Positions 44,074 through 54,011 of a DNA stretch of 64,000 bases are shown in pieces. A model generated the notes under the pieces. It was not told the origin of the DNA and did not search any database. It was given only the letters and a program-made list of their open reading frames with translations. The stretch's first letter is position 1. Each line of letters starts with the position of its first letter. Source of the stretch: an uncultured Duncaniella sp. (GTDB lineage: Bacteria; Bacteroidota; Bacteroidia; Bacteroidales; Muribaculaceae); NCBI GenBank assembly GCA_910587515.1, contig CAJULW010000035.1:1-64000 (forward strand), given 5' to 3'. A program made the position numbers and the translations under genes.

Positions 44074-47000
44074 TTACATTATTATTTTAACGCCATTAAC
44101 GATATAGAATCCTGCCGGAAGTTCCACGTCGTTGCGACCAGCTGTAAGGCCAATCGATTTGACAAGGCGCCCGTTAAGATCGTATATATCTACACGACGG
44201 TCTGAATCCGCCATTATAACCATGACTGAACCTTCACGATAAATTCCGAGGCCATCTGTAATAAATCCTTCTACATCGCATATACCGGAACTTTCCCCAC
44301 GGCTTATGGCAAATGAATCAGGCGCGCCAAGGGTATTGGCTTTCAGATAAACCGAGAATGACGGCACTGATACAGTCTCGTCCGAATCAAGCAGACGTAC
44401 AAAGTTAGCTCCTATCTCGTCAAGCACATAATCACCGGCTAAAGCTTCACGGCTTGAGAAAGAACCATAAAGAGTGAAGTCCTTGCCTGCACATCTGATA
44501 TCGCTTTCTTCCGGAGTAGTCTGCACGTCAAAAGCATCTGGTGTCAACTCGCTACCTACAACAGGTGTAATATTTTTACCGACAGCGGAGAATACCACTG
44601 GCGACAGGCCATCACCACTTTCGTTCAAACGCGCAAGATAGGGAACGTTTGGCTTGATCAATTGCTGATTGCTGAGCTCTTCATCTTCCGAATCACCGAA
44701 AGAATATACACTGATCGTATTCTTTCCGTTTTCCGCTATCGAATAGTCCACTCCTTCAACTGATATCAACGACGGTGAGAACGGCAACACTATACCAGAC
44801 CAATTGCCACTCTTACCCTGCTGCCTATGTCCTAAAGGAATCTCGAAAGAGACGGTCTTGTCCCCAAGATTAAAGCTACCGGGTGTATTAAACGCATATC
44901 CGGATTTAAGGACTATATCCGTCAACGCATGACGGTTACTGTTTCCGCTATCACCGGTATAAACCACGTTAACATTTGACAGAGAAGCTGCAATCGCTGC
45001 ATCGGATACGAATATCAGACAGTTCGGATTTACTCCCGCGAATGAAGCGTCGTTGATACCGGCTGTACGAGGCGCACGGCTTACAGAAGATGTATTGGTG
45101 CGCGTATTTATGGTGATACTTGTAAGGCCTTCACATCCATCAAATGCGTTTGCTCCGATAGACTCAACCGAATTAAGGGTAATTGTCTCAAGATTCGGGC
45201 ATTTGCTGAACGCCTTATCACCGATAGCGATTACATTTTCAGAGACCACAACGCTATTGAGTTTTTCCATACCCTCAAAAGCATTATCGGGGATAATTTC
45301 ATTGTTCATCGCGGACAAATCAACCGTCTCCACAGAATTGAATTTGTCGCGGAATACTTCGAAAGTCTCATCTGAAATATCGCCCGTGAGACCGATCGCT
45401 TTTATATCAGATGCTTCATCCTTATCGACATTCGCAACTTCGGAAGATTCGAGCACCGCACCATCCGACGGAACCATAGTGACATCCACAGTCATTTCAC
45501 CCTGAAGATCCTTTATGGTGTAGACACCGTTTTCGTCAGGAGCAAGAACCGTCTCAGTCTTTGAATAGACAGGTTCGTCACCTGGAGTAATGATGATATT
45601 GCCTGTCACTTTGACTTTCGGAGTCATGTTGGCTACAGATGAAAGCCTAAAGCTATAGTCACCTCTTTCTTTATACAGAGTGGGGCGTTCTGTAGAGCCT
45701 TCTTCAAATAGAGCCATGTTCACGTCTTTCCAGACATCAGCCTCGTCAAGACCGACATATTCAGCGGTCACACCTGAAGGAGTGTTAAACTTAATAGGAT
45801 AATAGAACACCACTTCTATCAAGTGATTCTGAGGACATTTAAGAGATACCGCGGGATCCTTATAGTATGTGTCAAATAATATCATGTACTGTCCGACTTT
45901 TGTATATTCAAACGGATCATTTTTGTCTATGACAACAAAACTGTTGGTCTGCTCACGATTATTATCATAAAGCCTGAACGCTACATTCGGACGATAGACG
46001 GGATTTTTCTTATATGTTTTAGGCGGGAAATTCGGCAATCCTAATGATACGGAATATTCCTTAACAGGATGTTCAATTTTGGTAAGGACATATCGTTCGT
46101 TATAGTTGAACACACGTGTAGGATCAATCTGAATATTGTAATATATCTTCGATATTTCCAATTTCAGATCCTTCCAATAAGATGCATTGGCATAATCGTT
46201 CTCTGCTCCATTGGGCACTTCAAGCGTAATATCAGCAGAATTGGACGGGAAAGGATTCATCCCGAGCACGGCCGGAGTGTTTCTCTGTACAATTATTTTA
46301 TTCAATTTAATACATGACGAGAATGCTCCTGCACCTATAGACTCAACCGACGCAGGAATAGTGATCTCAGACAGATTAATGCACCTTGCAAATGCGCTGG
46401 CGTCGATCTTTTCTAACGTCTGCGGAAGAATTATTGATGACAAGGCGGAATATACTCCGACAGAGGATGACGCAAATGCGTTGGAAGGAATTGTGTTGGC
46501 AAGATCACCGTTACCTTTTATGGTTACGTCCGCAAGGTCAAGCGCTGCAATCTTAGCTGCATTTTTACGGAAAGCCTCAAAATCAGATGGGAGAATTTCT
46601 CCGACAACTTTCAATCGCGAAGGACAAGTCTGTATCTTAGAAGCAAGTTCACCTTCCCGGACGTTAACAACCGTGTATGCGCCAGTTCCTTTGGGGTTAA
46701 CCTGGATAGCGATATCAAGATCCTCTTTTACAGCAGGAACGGAAATATTCGCAATTGAAACATCAGCGGCTTTTAATTCATTATTTACAGATACCGTTAT
46801 CACGTCATCGACAGAAACGGGAGTCACTTTTATCGAGAACGGCATACCATGCACAACCTGATCTACCGCGCCTACGATAGTCGCTCCTTGTACTAATTTA
46901 GGCATCGTCACAGTGTGATACACAACTTCATTGCCCACAGCCTTGATGCTGTCGCTTACATTCGGATTTGCCGCACGAACTATATGCCATGTTTTCTTAT

Positions 47001-49815
47001 TATAAGAGGTGGCTATGCGAATAAGATTTCCCTCGCGCACTGTCGCCTCTTTGACCTGACAGGTAAAATTGGATGGAACCGCTCCATATAAAGTGTAGCT
47101 ATTGGTCACAACCGGAGATATTATCTCCTTTATCCCACCTTTGCCGTCTGTAAGTACCGCTGCATAAAACATCGTGGCGTCGTCTTTCGGTATCAGCATC
47201 GCGTTCGCTCTTATAGTAAACGCTTTTCCAGGGATAACATTGACTATATCCGTAACGAGACCGACTCCGTCCTTCTCATCTGTTATTTTCCATGAGGAGT
47301 CAGAAGTTGTCTTTTCAGGATATTTGAAATTAATATGAATCAATGTGTTGTCATTCACATTGAATGTATATTTCCCCTGGGAATCAGCATAGAGGCGCGT
47401 GTTATTTGCATACACTTCCATTGTGGCATCACCAAATGAGTCATCAGTCTCTACGGCAAACTGATAAGGCTCTCCAGGAGCGACCGTAGTTCCCTCTACA
47501 AATGATGTGATCTTTACGCCACGAATATCTTGTATTGAAACCGTATATTCGGTAGCCTGAACAGGATCCTCTTCCACTTTGTTTTTGAAATCCTGCCAAT
47601 TTTCCTTTGACGAGTATGCGGCAGAAGCTCCAACCGGAACAACCAGTTTTGATTTTGGAGTACCGGTGAAAACACACCAGTTTATCCATGCCGGAGATTT
47701 ACGACGAACTATAACCTCGCTAAGATCACTACAGTTGAGGAAGATATTATATTCGTATGTAGCGACAGAAGCCGGAATTTCTATTGAACGAAGGCCGCAA
47801 CCATTAAAGCAACCGCTTTTAAAAGTTGACAAGTTCTTAGGAAGAATAATGTTTTTGAGAGAATAACAGCCCCTGAAGGCCTTTGCCGGTATAGCGTTGG
47901 CAGGATTCGTGCCATTAGCCACGATGTTGACACCTGAGATATCAAGACGTGTAAGCTTCATCCGCTCGCGAATGAATGTAAAATCATTTACGTCAATCGA
48001 GCCAAAAAGAGTAAGGTCTTTTATCGTTCCGGCATCCGTATCATTTATAATCGATGACAAATTTCCTGCCGTAACCCATAAATTACGTTTTGCCACTACA
48101 TCTGCCGCATCCTGCACAATTATCGATATTTCCTGTTCTGAATTAACGTTGGCTATCCGATATTTTCCATTTGCGTCAGGTGTCAAAATAAAACCATTAG
48201 CTTTTACAGTCACAACTTTCTCAGGAGAAGAAGCAACAACCTTAAAGGAGAAATCTCTACCTTTTATGACTTTTGCAGACTCACATTCTATTTCCACGCC
48301 AGCTACATTCACAGGCATTTTGATATTGAAATAGGGAATCTCATTGCCCTTGGCAGGTATACGTCCGATCACAAGCAGGTCTGCAGCAACCGGCAACCAA
48401 TTATCAGCACCATTGGCTTTTGTCACAAGGCAAAGTTCATCGCCCTGCTCCACCAAAGTACCTTCAGGCACGGAGCAAGAAAAATCCATATAACGCGATC
48501 CAAGCACCTGTAATGATGGAATACCAAGTCCCTTTCCTTCATGAAGAAGCGTTTTCATCACACCGTTTTCATTGAAAAGAGCCACCGCTATGGTTCCGGA
48601 AAAATTATCATTGGATATGTTCTTCAGCGCACCGGCACGAACAGTAAATCGTGTTCCCGCATCAAGATCATTAACATCCATTGTCATACCGATCTGACGC
48701 TCGTCACTTGTAAGATGTAAAGGAGACCATACAACAACCGATGAGGATGGTTTTATATTATAGACGATAGTTGTCTGGTCGTTAAAATTATAATTATGGC
48801 TTGCCTTAGGGTTAAGGGCATCGGACGCATAATAACCATTGGCAAGTCCACCCCACCCCCAGTTTATACGAAAATATGGAGTAGAACCACGCATCTCATA
48901 ACCATCGCAAACAAAAGCATGGCCTGCGGACACATCCTGACCGCTGTAAAGAACCGGTCGGCCAGCTTCTATCTCGGCAACGAGAAGCGCATCCCACGCC
49001 TCCTTATCCATTTCAGAACGTTTTTTATATGAAACGCCCGCATCATATCCAAAATAGTTAATCAACGCATTTGGCACTCTGACTTCAAACGCGCTTGAAC
49101 TTGACATACCGAAATTGGTCTGTATCGACTGCGCGGCATGCGAAACAAGCGTAGCGACAGCATTTGCTTCCGTATCATTATAGCCTGAACGATAATTGTC
49201 GTTTCGCATTGAAGCCCAATCATATTCCACTCCAAAATCAACACCACCAAGGCTACCGTTGCCTTTCGGAGGGAAATTGTGATGTTTCATTATCGCTGCC
49301 ATCGCGACACCGACACATCCGGTCAACCGACGATTAGGTATGGAATTATTGAATGGAGCTTCCTGACTCCAAGGCGCTGTGTTCAGTTCTTTCTTTTCTC
49401 CGACAGTCGCACGAGAAAAGGTTTTACGTAGAGGCTTTTTTGATGATTTCGATATAACCGTGGCCACATTGGCAAGCATTGTCGTAGCAGCGTCAGGCAT
49501 GTCGTCAGACAGATACGCATTCTCATAAGAATAACCTATGACAGGATCCACACAGTCATCGGCCGCTATAATTATAAAACCTCTACCATCATGAGGCCCG
49601 AACACATAATATACGGGTGCTTCCGCACTATTTTTTGCCGTATGTAAAAGTTTGAGCATAGACGGATCCGCAAGTCGCGAATTATCTCCATCCGTAAAGA
49701 AATCAGAGGCAAGCCCTCGCGCTTCTTCCACCGAAAGCACTTTTGCACTCATATTCCCGAATGTAAAAAGCGTAAACAGTGAAAAAATAAGCACCCTTAA
49801 GAAATGTACAGACAT
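44074..49815 (-). CDS. Giant secreted C10 (streptopain-type) cysteine protease with BspA-like LRRs and T9SS-type C-terminus
   Basis: A 1913-residue secreted protein. After the signal peptide (1-24) comes a Spi-like propeptide (about 25-140) and a C10 protease domain with Cys167 in TGCVGVAMAAIMKHH and His299 in SAGHAFVCDGY, so the dyad is intact. Then come repeated Ig-like modules (two copies of a segment with TRFTVRAGAL or AFTIRANAM and an ATMFYAAVL-like strand) and three blocks of BspA-type leucine-rich repeats (about 630-720, 1100-1200 and 1580-1650; for example LSSIILPQTLEKIDASAF). The last 70 residues (DIYDLNGRLVKSIGL, GFYIVNG) form a type A sorting domain of the type IX secretion system. 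It may bind and degrade host or dietary proteins; this is inference. Confidence 0.88.
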   Translation of the reverse strand: MSVHFLRVLIFSLFTLFTFGNMSAKVLSVEEARGLASDFFTDGDNSRLADPSMLKLLHTAKNSAEAPVYYVFGPHDGRGFIIIAADDCVDPVIGYSYENAYLSDDMPDAATTMLANVATVISKSSKKPLRKTFSRATVGEKKELNTAPWSQEAPFNNSIPNRRLTGCVGVAMAAIMKHHNFPPKGNGSLGGVDFGVEYDWASMRNDNYRSGYNDTEANAVATLVSHAAQSIQTNFGMSSSSAFEVRVPNALINYFGYDAGVSYKKRSEMDKEAWDALLVAEIEAGRPVLYSGQDVSAGHAFVCDGYEMRGSTPYFRINWGWGGLANGYYASDALNPKASHNYNFNDQTTIVYNIKPSSSVVVWSPLHLTSDERQIGMTMDVNDLDAGTRFTVRAGALKNISNDNFSGTIAVALFNENGVMKTLLHEGKGLGIPSLQVLGSRYMDFSCSVPEGTLVEQGDELCLVTKANGADNWLPVAADLLVIGRIPAKGNEIPYFNIKMPVNVAGVEIECESAKVIKGRDFSFKVVASSPEKVVTVKANGFILTPDANGKYRIANVNSEQEISIIVQDAADVVAKRNLWVTAGNLSSIINDTDAGTIKDLTLFGSIDVNDFTFIRERMKLTRLDISGVNIVANGTNPANAIPAKAFRGCYSLKNIILPKNLSTFKSGCFNGCGLRSIEIPASVATYEYNIFLNCSDLSEVIVRRKSPAWINWCVFTGTPKSKLVVPVGASAAYSSKENWQDFKNKVEEDPVQATEYTVSIQDIRGVKITSFVEGTTVAPGEPYQFAVETDDSFGDATMEVYANNTRLYADSQGKYTFNVNDNTLIHINFKYPEKTTSDSSWKITDEKDGVGLVTDIVNVIPGKAFTIRANAMLIPKDDATMFYAAVLTDGKGGIKEIISPVVTNSYTLYGAVPSNFTCQVKEATVREGNLIRIATSYNKKTWHIVRAANPNVSDSIKAVGNEVVYHTVTMPKLVQGATIVGAVDQVVHGMPFSIKVTPVSVDDVITVSVNNELKAADVSIANISVPAVKEDLDIAIQVNPKGTGAYTVVNVREGELASKIQTCPSRLKVVGEILPSDFEAFRKNAAKIAALDLADVTIKGNGDLANTIPSNAFASSSVGVYSALSSIILPQTLEKIDASAFARCINLSEITIPASVESIGAGAFSSCIKLNKIIVQRNTPAVLGMNPFPSNSADITLEVPNGAENDYANASYWKDLKLEISKIYYNIQIDPTRVFNYNERYVLTKIEHPVKEYSVSLGLPNFPPKTYKKNPVYRPNVAFRLYDNNREQTNSFVVIDKNDPFEYTKVGQYMILFDTYYKDPAVSLKCPQNHLIEVVFYYPIKFNTPSGVTAEYVGLDEADVWKDVNMALFEEGSTERPTLYKERGDYSFRLSSVANMTPKVKVTGNIIITPGDEPVYSKTETVLAPDENGVYTIKDLQGEMTVDVTMVPSDGAVLESSEVANVDKDEASDIKAIGLTGDISDETFEVFRDKFNSVETVDLSAMNNEIIPDNAFEGMEKLNSVVVSENVIAIGDKAFSKCPNLETITLNSVESIGANAFDGCEGLTSITINTRTNTSSVSRAPRTAGINDASFAGVNPNCLIFVSDAAIAASLSNVNVVYTGDSGNSNRHALTDIVLKSGYAFNTPGSFNLGDKTVSFEIPLGHRQQGKSGNWSGIVLPFSPSLISVEGVDYSIAENGKNTISVYSFGDSEDEELSNQQLIKPNVPYLARLNESGDGLSPVVFSAVGKNITPVVGSELTPDAFDVQTTPEESDIRCAGKDFTLYGSFSSREALAGDYVLDEIGANFVRLLDSDETVSVPSFSVYLKANTLGAPDSFAISRGESSGICDVEGFITDGLGIYREGSVMVIMADSDRRVDIYDLNGRLVKSIGLTAGRNDVELPAGFYIVNGVKIIM

Positions 49816-49986
49816 AGCTTAATTGTTTACTTTTGAAAAAATTGAATAAAACGTTAATATTGTGATTTTTATATCCTAACTCTACATCAAAAATACATCA
49901 TGATCGCAATGCGGCTATAATTCGAACCTATACAACAACCGATCAGAGCGTTAACCGTAAGTCCATTTGGTTAAAAAAACGGACTG
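49816..49986 (-). other. 5' leader of the C10 protease gene
   Basis: About 165 bases of AT-rich leader between the predicted promoter and the start codon. No riboswitch or other known element was recognised. Confidence 0.4.
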
Positions 49987-50018
49987 CAAAGTTAGTTACA
50001 AATTAATAATTTTCTCAA
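49987..50018 (-). promoter_or_regulatory. Promoter of the C10 protease gene
   Basis: On the minus strand TTG (complement of 50016-50018), 21 bases, TAACTTTG (complement of 49987-49994). Confidence 0.6.
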
Positions 50019-50033
50019 TTTTTCCCCAATAAA

Positions 50034-50065
50034 TTTAACGGCAATAAAAAAGTACATTACTTTTG
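50034..50065 (+). promoter_or_regulatory. Promoter of the TraB/GumN gene
   Basis: TTTA at 50034-50037 (one mismatch), 20 bases, TACTTTTG at 50058-50065. It is divergent from the protease promoter. Confidence 0.55.
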
Positions 50066-50127
50066 CATTGTATTAGCCACATACAACACCCATCCAAACC
50101 ATAGTCCATCATCCAAACATTGACACA

Positions 50128-51009
50128 ATGAAAAAAATACTCATCACATTCTTCGTCATGACAACCACTGTTTTATGTTGCAATGCTCAACTTCTGTGGA
50201 AAATCACCGGTGACAACCTAAAAAAACCTTCATATATTTTCGGGACACACCATATAGCACCAATGTCTGTTACGGACAGTATCACCGGATTCAACAAGGC
50301 TCTATCTTCTGTCGACAAAGTATATGGAGAGGTCACCATGACTGAAATAAATTCTCCCCAATCACAAAAGATTATGCTTACCTATGCGATGGCTCCAAAC
50401 GACAGTTTGCTCACCACACTCCTAAGCAAGCCACAACTCGACTCTCTCGACAAAGTTTTGAAACGCTATATGGGGCCTATGGCTTCCGCCTCCCAGTTTT
50501 CATCAGTAAAACCCGCAATGGTCAGTACATTGCTTTCGATGATGCAAAGCCAAAGCGTATTTCCGACATTCAATCCATCAGAGCAGATTGATTGCGAGAT
50601 ACAGAAAAGGGCCACCGCCATGGGAAAAGAAATCGGGTCGTTCGAAACCATAGAAGACCAATGCCAGGCTCTTTTCGTCACATCTATCCAAACTCAAACA
50701 GAAGACCTGATGAATATGGTCAGGCACGATGATATCGCAGGTGACTTAGCACTGAGACTCGCAAAAGCATATCTTTCAGGAGATCTCGACTTAATGCTCT
50801 CAATAATGAACGATCCCGCGACAGGAGGATACGATAAGTGGGCAGACCGAATGATCAACAAGCGTAACGCCAATTGGTTACATATTATTTACGATGTGAT
50901 CCCATCAAAATCTATATTCATAGTTGTCGGAGCCGGACATCTTCCAGGTGAGAAAGGACTCATCAACTTGCTACGCGAAGACGGCTTTTCTGTAGAACCT
51001 ATAGAATAA
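50128..51009 (+). CDS. TraB/GumN family protein
   Basis: A 293-residue secreted protein (signal peptide 1-20, ending CCNAQ). Family markers are LLWKITGDNLKKPSYIFGTHHIAP at the start of the mature protein, VYGEVTM, and IFIVVGAGHLPGEKGLINLLREDGFSVEPI at the end. The GTHH and GAGHLPGEKG motifs are the paired conserved sites of the family, which is thought to have metal-dependent protease-like relatives (Tiki). The role in bacteria is unclear. Confidence 0.9.
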   Translation: MKKILITFFVMTTTVLCCNAQLLWKITGDNLKKPSYIFGTHHIAPMSVTDSITGFNKALSSVDKVYGEVTMTEINSPQSQKIMLTYAMAPNDSLLTTLLSKPQLDSLDKVLKRYMGPMASASQFSSVKPAMVSTLLSMMQSQSVFPTFNPSEQIDCEIQKRATAMGKEIGSFETIEDQCQALFVTSIQTQTEDLMNMVRHDDIAGDLALRLAKAYLSGDLDLMLSIMNDPATGGYDKWADRMINKRNANWLHIIYDVIPSKSIFIVVGAGHLPGEKGLINLLREDGFSVEPIE

Positions 51010-51116
51010 ACCAATCCGGCCTGAACCATTAAGATTCAGACCGGATCGGCTTATTTGGCGTCTGTCAGACGGGAGAGTTTATTCAATATATTTGTTCTGA
51101 TTTTTTTTACGATTTA

Positions 51117-52172
51117 TCAATAATTCCATTGGCAAGCAACCATACGGAGATTATTACAAGCAATCGTACGGAAATCTGTAATAGTGTTGTAGCGGCAATT
51201 CACATAGGTAAGGGCCTGGTCAAACGAGACATCAAGCATCGTGAGCTGATTATTGTTGCAGAGCAGACGCTGGAGGAATGTCTGATTTGAAAGATCGAGG
51301 GAGGTAAGATCATTGTACGAACAATCCACGTACTGAAGATTAGGACATCCTTCAACCGAAAGAGTGGTCAGGTCATTGTAAGAGCATACGAGGTCAAGAA
51401 GCGCGTTGCAATTACGGACACCAAGAGTGGTCATATTATTGTCAGAGCAGATGAGAGTGGCGATGGACGGTAAACCGGAAACAATAAAATTAGTAATCTC
51501 ATTGTCATCGACATTCAAATTCTGAAGGCTCTCAACTCCAGCGAGACTAAGCTGGCTCAATTTATTATAGCCGCAATACAGATTTTTGAGAGCTGAGCAA
51601 CCTGACACATTCAACGATTCGAGATGACAGCCTTGACAGTTAAGGGTCTTGAGATTGAAATTGTCAGAAACATTTAATTCTACAAACAAATTGTTTGATA
51701 CATTGAGATTCTGAAGCAAAGGAGTGTTCTCAAGAGTGATATCAGTCAGGCGATTCTTATATACCGATACTGTAACCAATTTAGGGCAGCCAGCGAAATC
51801 AATTTGTGTAAGTTTATTACGCCCGGCGTTAAGATCTGTCAATTGCGGGCAGTTAGCCACACTCATTGACGAAAGTCCGTTGCGAGATACATCTACCTTC
51901 TTAAGGGCTTTGAAATTGGAGAGATTGAGAGTTCCGCCCAACTTCTTGTCCTTCCATTCTATCGCTGTCACATGACCGTTTTCGACTGTAACACCTTCAA
52001 TCGATGCGATTGCGCTAAGGTCGGAAACCTTAAGGGCCGATGCATTAGTTCCCTCTTTTGATGGCTCAGAGAGGAATGCCTTTAACTGCTTAGCTTCATT
52101 TTTGTCGAGGCTCTGAGCGACTGCACCCATGCTACCCAGCATGATTGCAATGATTAATAACGCTTTTTTCAT
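51117..52172 (-). CDS. Secreted leucine-rich-repeat protein
   Basis: A 351-residue secreted protein (signal peptide 1-20, ending GAVAQ). After a short N-terminal region, about 12 LRR units of 21 residues run from residue 75 to the end, with the pattern LxxLNVSxNxLxxLxVxxCxx (for example LQNLNVDDNEITNFIVSGLPS, 21 residues). Many units place a Cys or Asn in the same position, giving an internalin-like solenoid. It ends without a sorting domain or membrane anchor. It may be an adhesin or binding protein; the partner is unknown. Confidence 0.82.
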   Translation of the reverse strand: MKKALLIIAIMLGSMGAVAQSLDKNEAKQLKAFLSEPSKEGTNASALKVSDLSAIASIEGVTVENGHVTAIEWKDKKLGGTLNLSNFKALKKVDVSRNGLSSMSVANCPQLTDLNAGRNKLTQIDFAGCPKLVTVSVYKNRLTDITLENTPLLQNLNVSNNLFVELNVSDNFNLKTLNCQGCHLESLNVSGCSALKNLYCGYNKLSQLSLAGVESLQNLNVDDNEITNFIVSGLPSIATLICSDNNMTTLGVRNCNALLDLVCSYNDLTTLSVEGCPNLQYVDCSYNDLTSLDLSNQTFLQRLLCNNNQLTMLDVSFDQALTYVNCRYNTITDFRTIACNNLRMVACQWNY

Positions 52173-52294
52173 AAAACAATAGTTGGTTTTGTTAATTTTA
52201 TCATTCTAACAAACCTGCTTTAAGAAAAGTTTTATGTTAGTTAAAAATCATTATCTCACAATGCCAGAACCCATTATTTTTGATTTTATTAAAA

Positions 52295-53866
52295 TCAGAA
52301 CGGAGCAATGTCATCGGCCGTGGCTCCAAGTATGTCCGCTGAACCGCCACTGAAAGGTCCGGATGTCATGAAATCGCCTCCGCCATCGGAATTGTCACCG
52401 GCATTCAACCGCGACACTTTCGAGCCACTTGTCATCTCAACTTCACCGTCCCAATTTTCAAAACGTGCATAGCGAGACTTGAATCTCATTTTCACATCGT
52501 CGACTCGACCGCTTCTATGTTTCGCAACTATAAATTCTGCCAGGCCGCGTATATCATTGCCTGCGGCATCAACTCCTGAACGCAAATAATATTCCGGACG
52601 GTGTATGAAGCAAACAATGTCAGCATCCTGTTCGATCGCACCACTCTCGCGAAGGTCGCTAAGCTGAGGCCGTTTTCCATCTTTGCTGTCGGCCCCTCGT
52701 GATTCCACGCTTCGGTTTAGCTGAGAAAGCGCTACTATCGGTATGTTAAGTTCTTTGGCAAGCTGTTTCAGCGAACGCGAAATCATTGACACCTCTTGCT
52801 CACGCGAACCGAATTTCATACCGGATGCGTTCATAAGCTGTAGATAGTCGATTATTATAAACGAGACATTGTGTTCCCTTACGAGACGACGTGCTTTTGT
52901 GCGCAATTCGAAAATTGAAAGCGAAGCTGTATCATCTATATATAACGGAGCACTGTAAAGGTTCTTTACCCTTGACATCAACTGGTCCCATTCCATCTGC
53001 GTCAACTGCCCACTCTTTATTTTTTCACCTTCGATCTCACATGTATTCTGAATCAAACGGTTTACCAACTGCAAATTCGACATTTCAAGCGAAAATATCG
53101 CAACCGGTATATTATAGTTCACAGCCATGTTTTTTGCCATAGACAATACAAAAGCTGTCTTACCCATAGCCGGACGTGCCGCTATGATAATAAGGTCGCT
53201 GCGCTGCCAACCTGATGTTAATTTATCGAGTTCGTGATAGCCTGATTCAAGACCGGAAAGTCCCGAAGCACGGTTGGCCGCGGTCTGAATCTGTTCAATC
53301 GCTGAATTGATCACAGGATCGATCTGCGTGACATCCTTTTTGACATTGCGCTGAGAAATCTCAAACAGCTTTCCTTCCGCTTCTTGCAAAAGATCGTCAA
53401 CATCATAACTTTCATCAAAAGCCTGTGCCTCGATCTGCGATGCGAATTTAATAAGTTCACGCGCAAGATACTTTTGAGCCACTATGCGGGCATGAAATTC
53501 CACGTGCGCGCCGGAAGCAACCCTTGACGTCAACTCAGATATGCGCAATGGGCCTCCCGCGCCCTCAAGTTCTCCCATCAGTCGCAGTTTCTCGGTGACA
53601 GTAAGCATGTCAATGCTTTGCTGTGCAGCGCCCAAACTTTGGATAGCGGCATATATCTTCTGGTTTGACGGTTCATAGAACGATTCCGGTTTCAGAATAT
53701 CACACACCACCGTATAGGCATCCTTTTCAAGCATCAATGCACCAAGTACTGCTTCTTCAAGATCATTGTCACGGGGTGGAATACGCCCTCCATGGTCAAA
53801 TACAGAAACATGCTGTGGCTTTTGTCGACGAAATTGAGAAGATCTGTTGTTCGGTTCCTGTGGCAT
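52295..53866 (-). CDS. dnaB: Replicative DNA helicase DnaB
   Basis: A 523-residue hexameric helicase that unwinds the replication fork. The N-terminal domain (about 28-130) contains NDLEEAVLGALMLEKDAY, and the RecA-like domain has Walker A RPAMGKTAF (about residues 231-239), Walker B IIIDYLQLM and the GSREQEVSMISRSLK segment, followed by VALSQLNRSVESR. The C-terminal acidic Gly/Ser-rich tail is normal for Bacteroidales. No intein is present. A TACCTTTG box on the minus strand (complement of 53924-53931) lies 57 bases upstream. Confidence 0.96.
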   Translation of the reverse strand: MPQEPNNRSSQFRRQKPQHVSVFDHGGRIPPRDNDLEEAVLGALMLEKDAYTVVCDILKPESFYEPSNQKIYAAIQSLGAAQQSIDMLTVTEKLRLMGELEGAGGPLRISELTSRVASGAHVEFHARIVAQKYLARELIKFASQIEAQAFDESYDVDDLLQEAEGKLFEISQRNVKKDVTQIDPVINSAIEQIQTAANRASGLSGLESGYHELDKLTSGWQRSDLIIIAARPAMGKTAFVLSMAKNMAVNYNIPVAIFSLEMSNLQLVNRLIQNTCEIEGEKIKSGQLTQMEWDQLMSRVKNLYSAPLYIDDTASLSIFELRTKARRLVREHNVSFIIIDYLQLMNASGMKFGSREQEVSMISRSLKQLAKELNIPIVALSQLNRSVESRGADSKDGKRPQLSDLRESGAIEQDADIVCFIHRPEYYLRSGVDAAGNDIRGLAEFIVAKHRSGRVDDVKMRFKSRYARFENWDGEVEMTSGSKVSRLNAGDNSDGGGDFMTSGPFSGGSADILGATADDIAPF

Positions 53867-53950
53867 AGGACTGTTGTTGGAAAATATTGGGAAGATATAA
53901 TAACCGAGAAGACTTTGTCACCACAAAGGTAAGTATTTTTTACCGCCTCA

Positions 53951-53983
53951 TTGATGCGATAATACAAAAAGTGAGTATTTTTG
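53951..53983 (+). promoter_or_regulatory. Promoter of ispE
   Basis: TTG at 53951-53953, 22 bases, TATTTTTG at 53976-53983, about 28 bases before the start codon. Spacing is slightly long. Confidence 0.5.
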
Positions 53984-54011
53984 CACCTAAAAATTCCACG
54001 ACGTAATAAAA

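Noticed and set aside
45053..45505. Plus-strand reading frames inside the giant protease gene (also 46211-46861)
   Set aside because: They are antisense shadows of a gene with clear domains throughout; no independent protein features.
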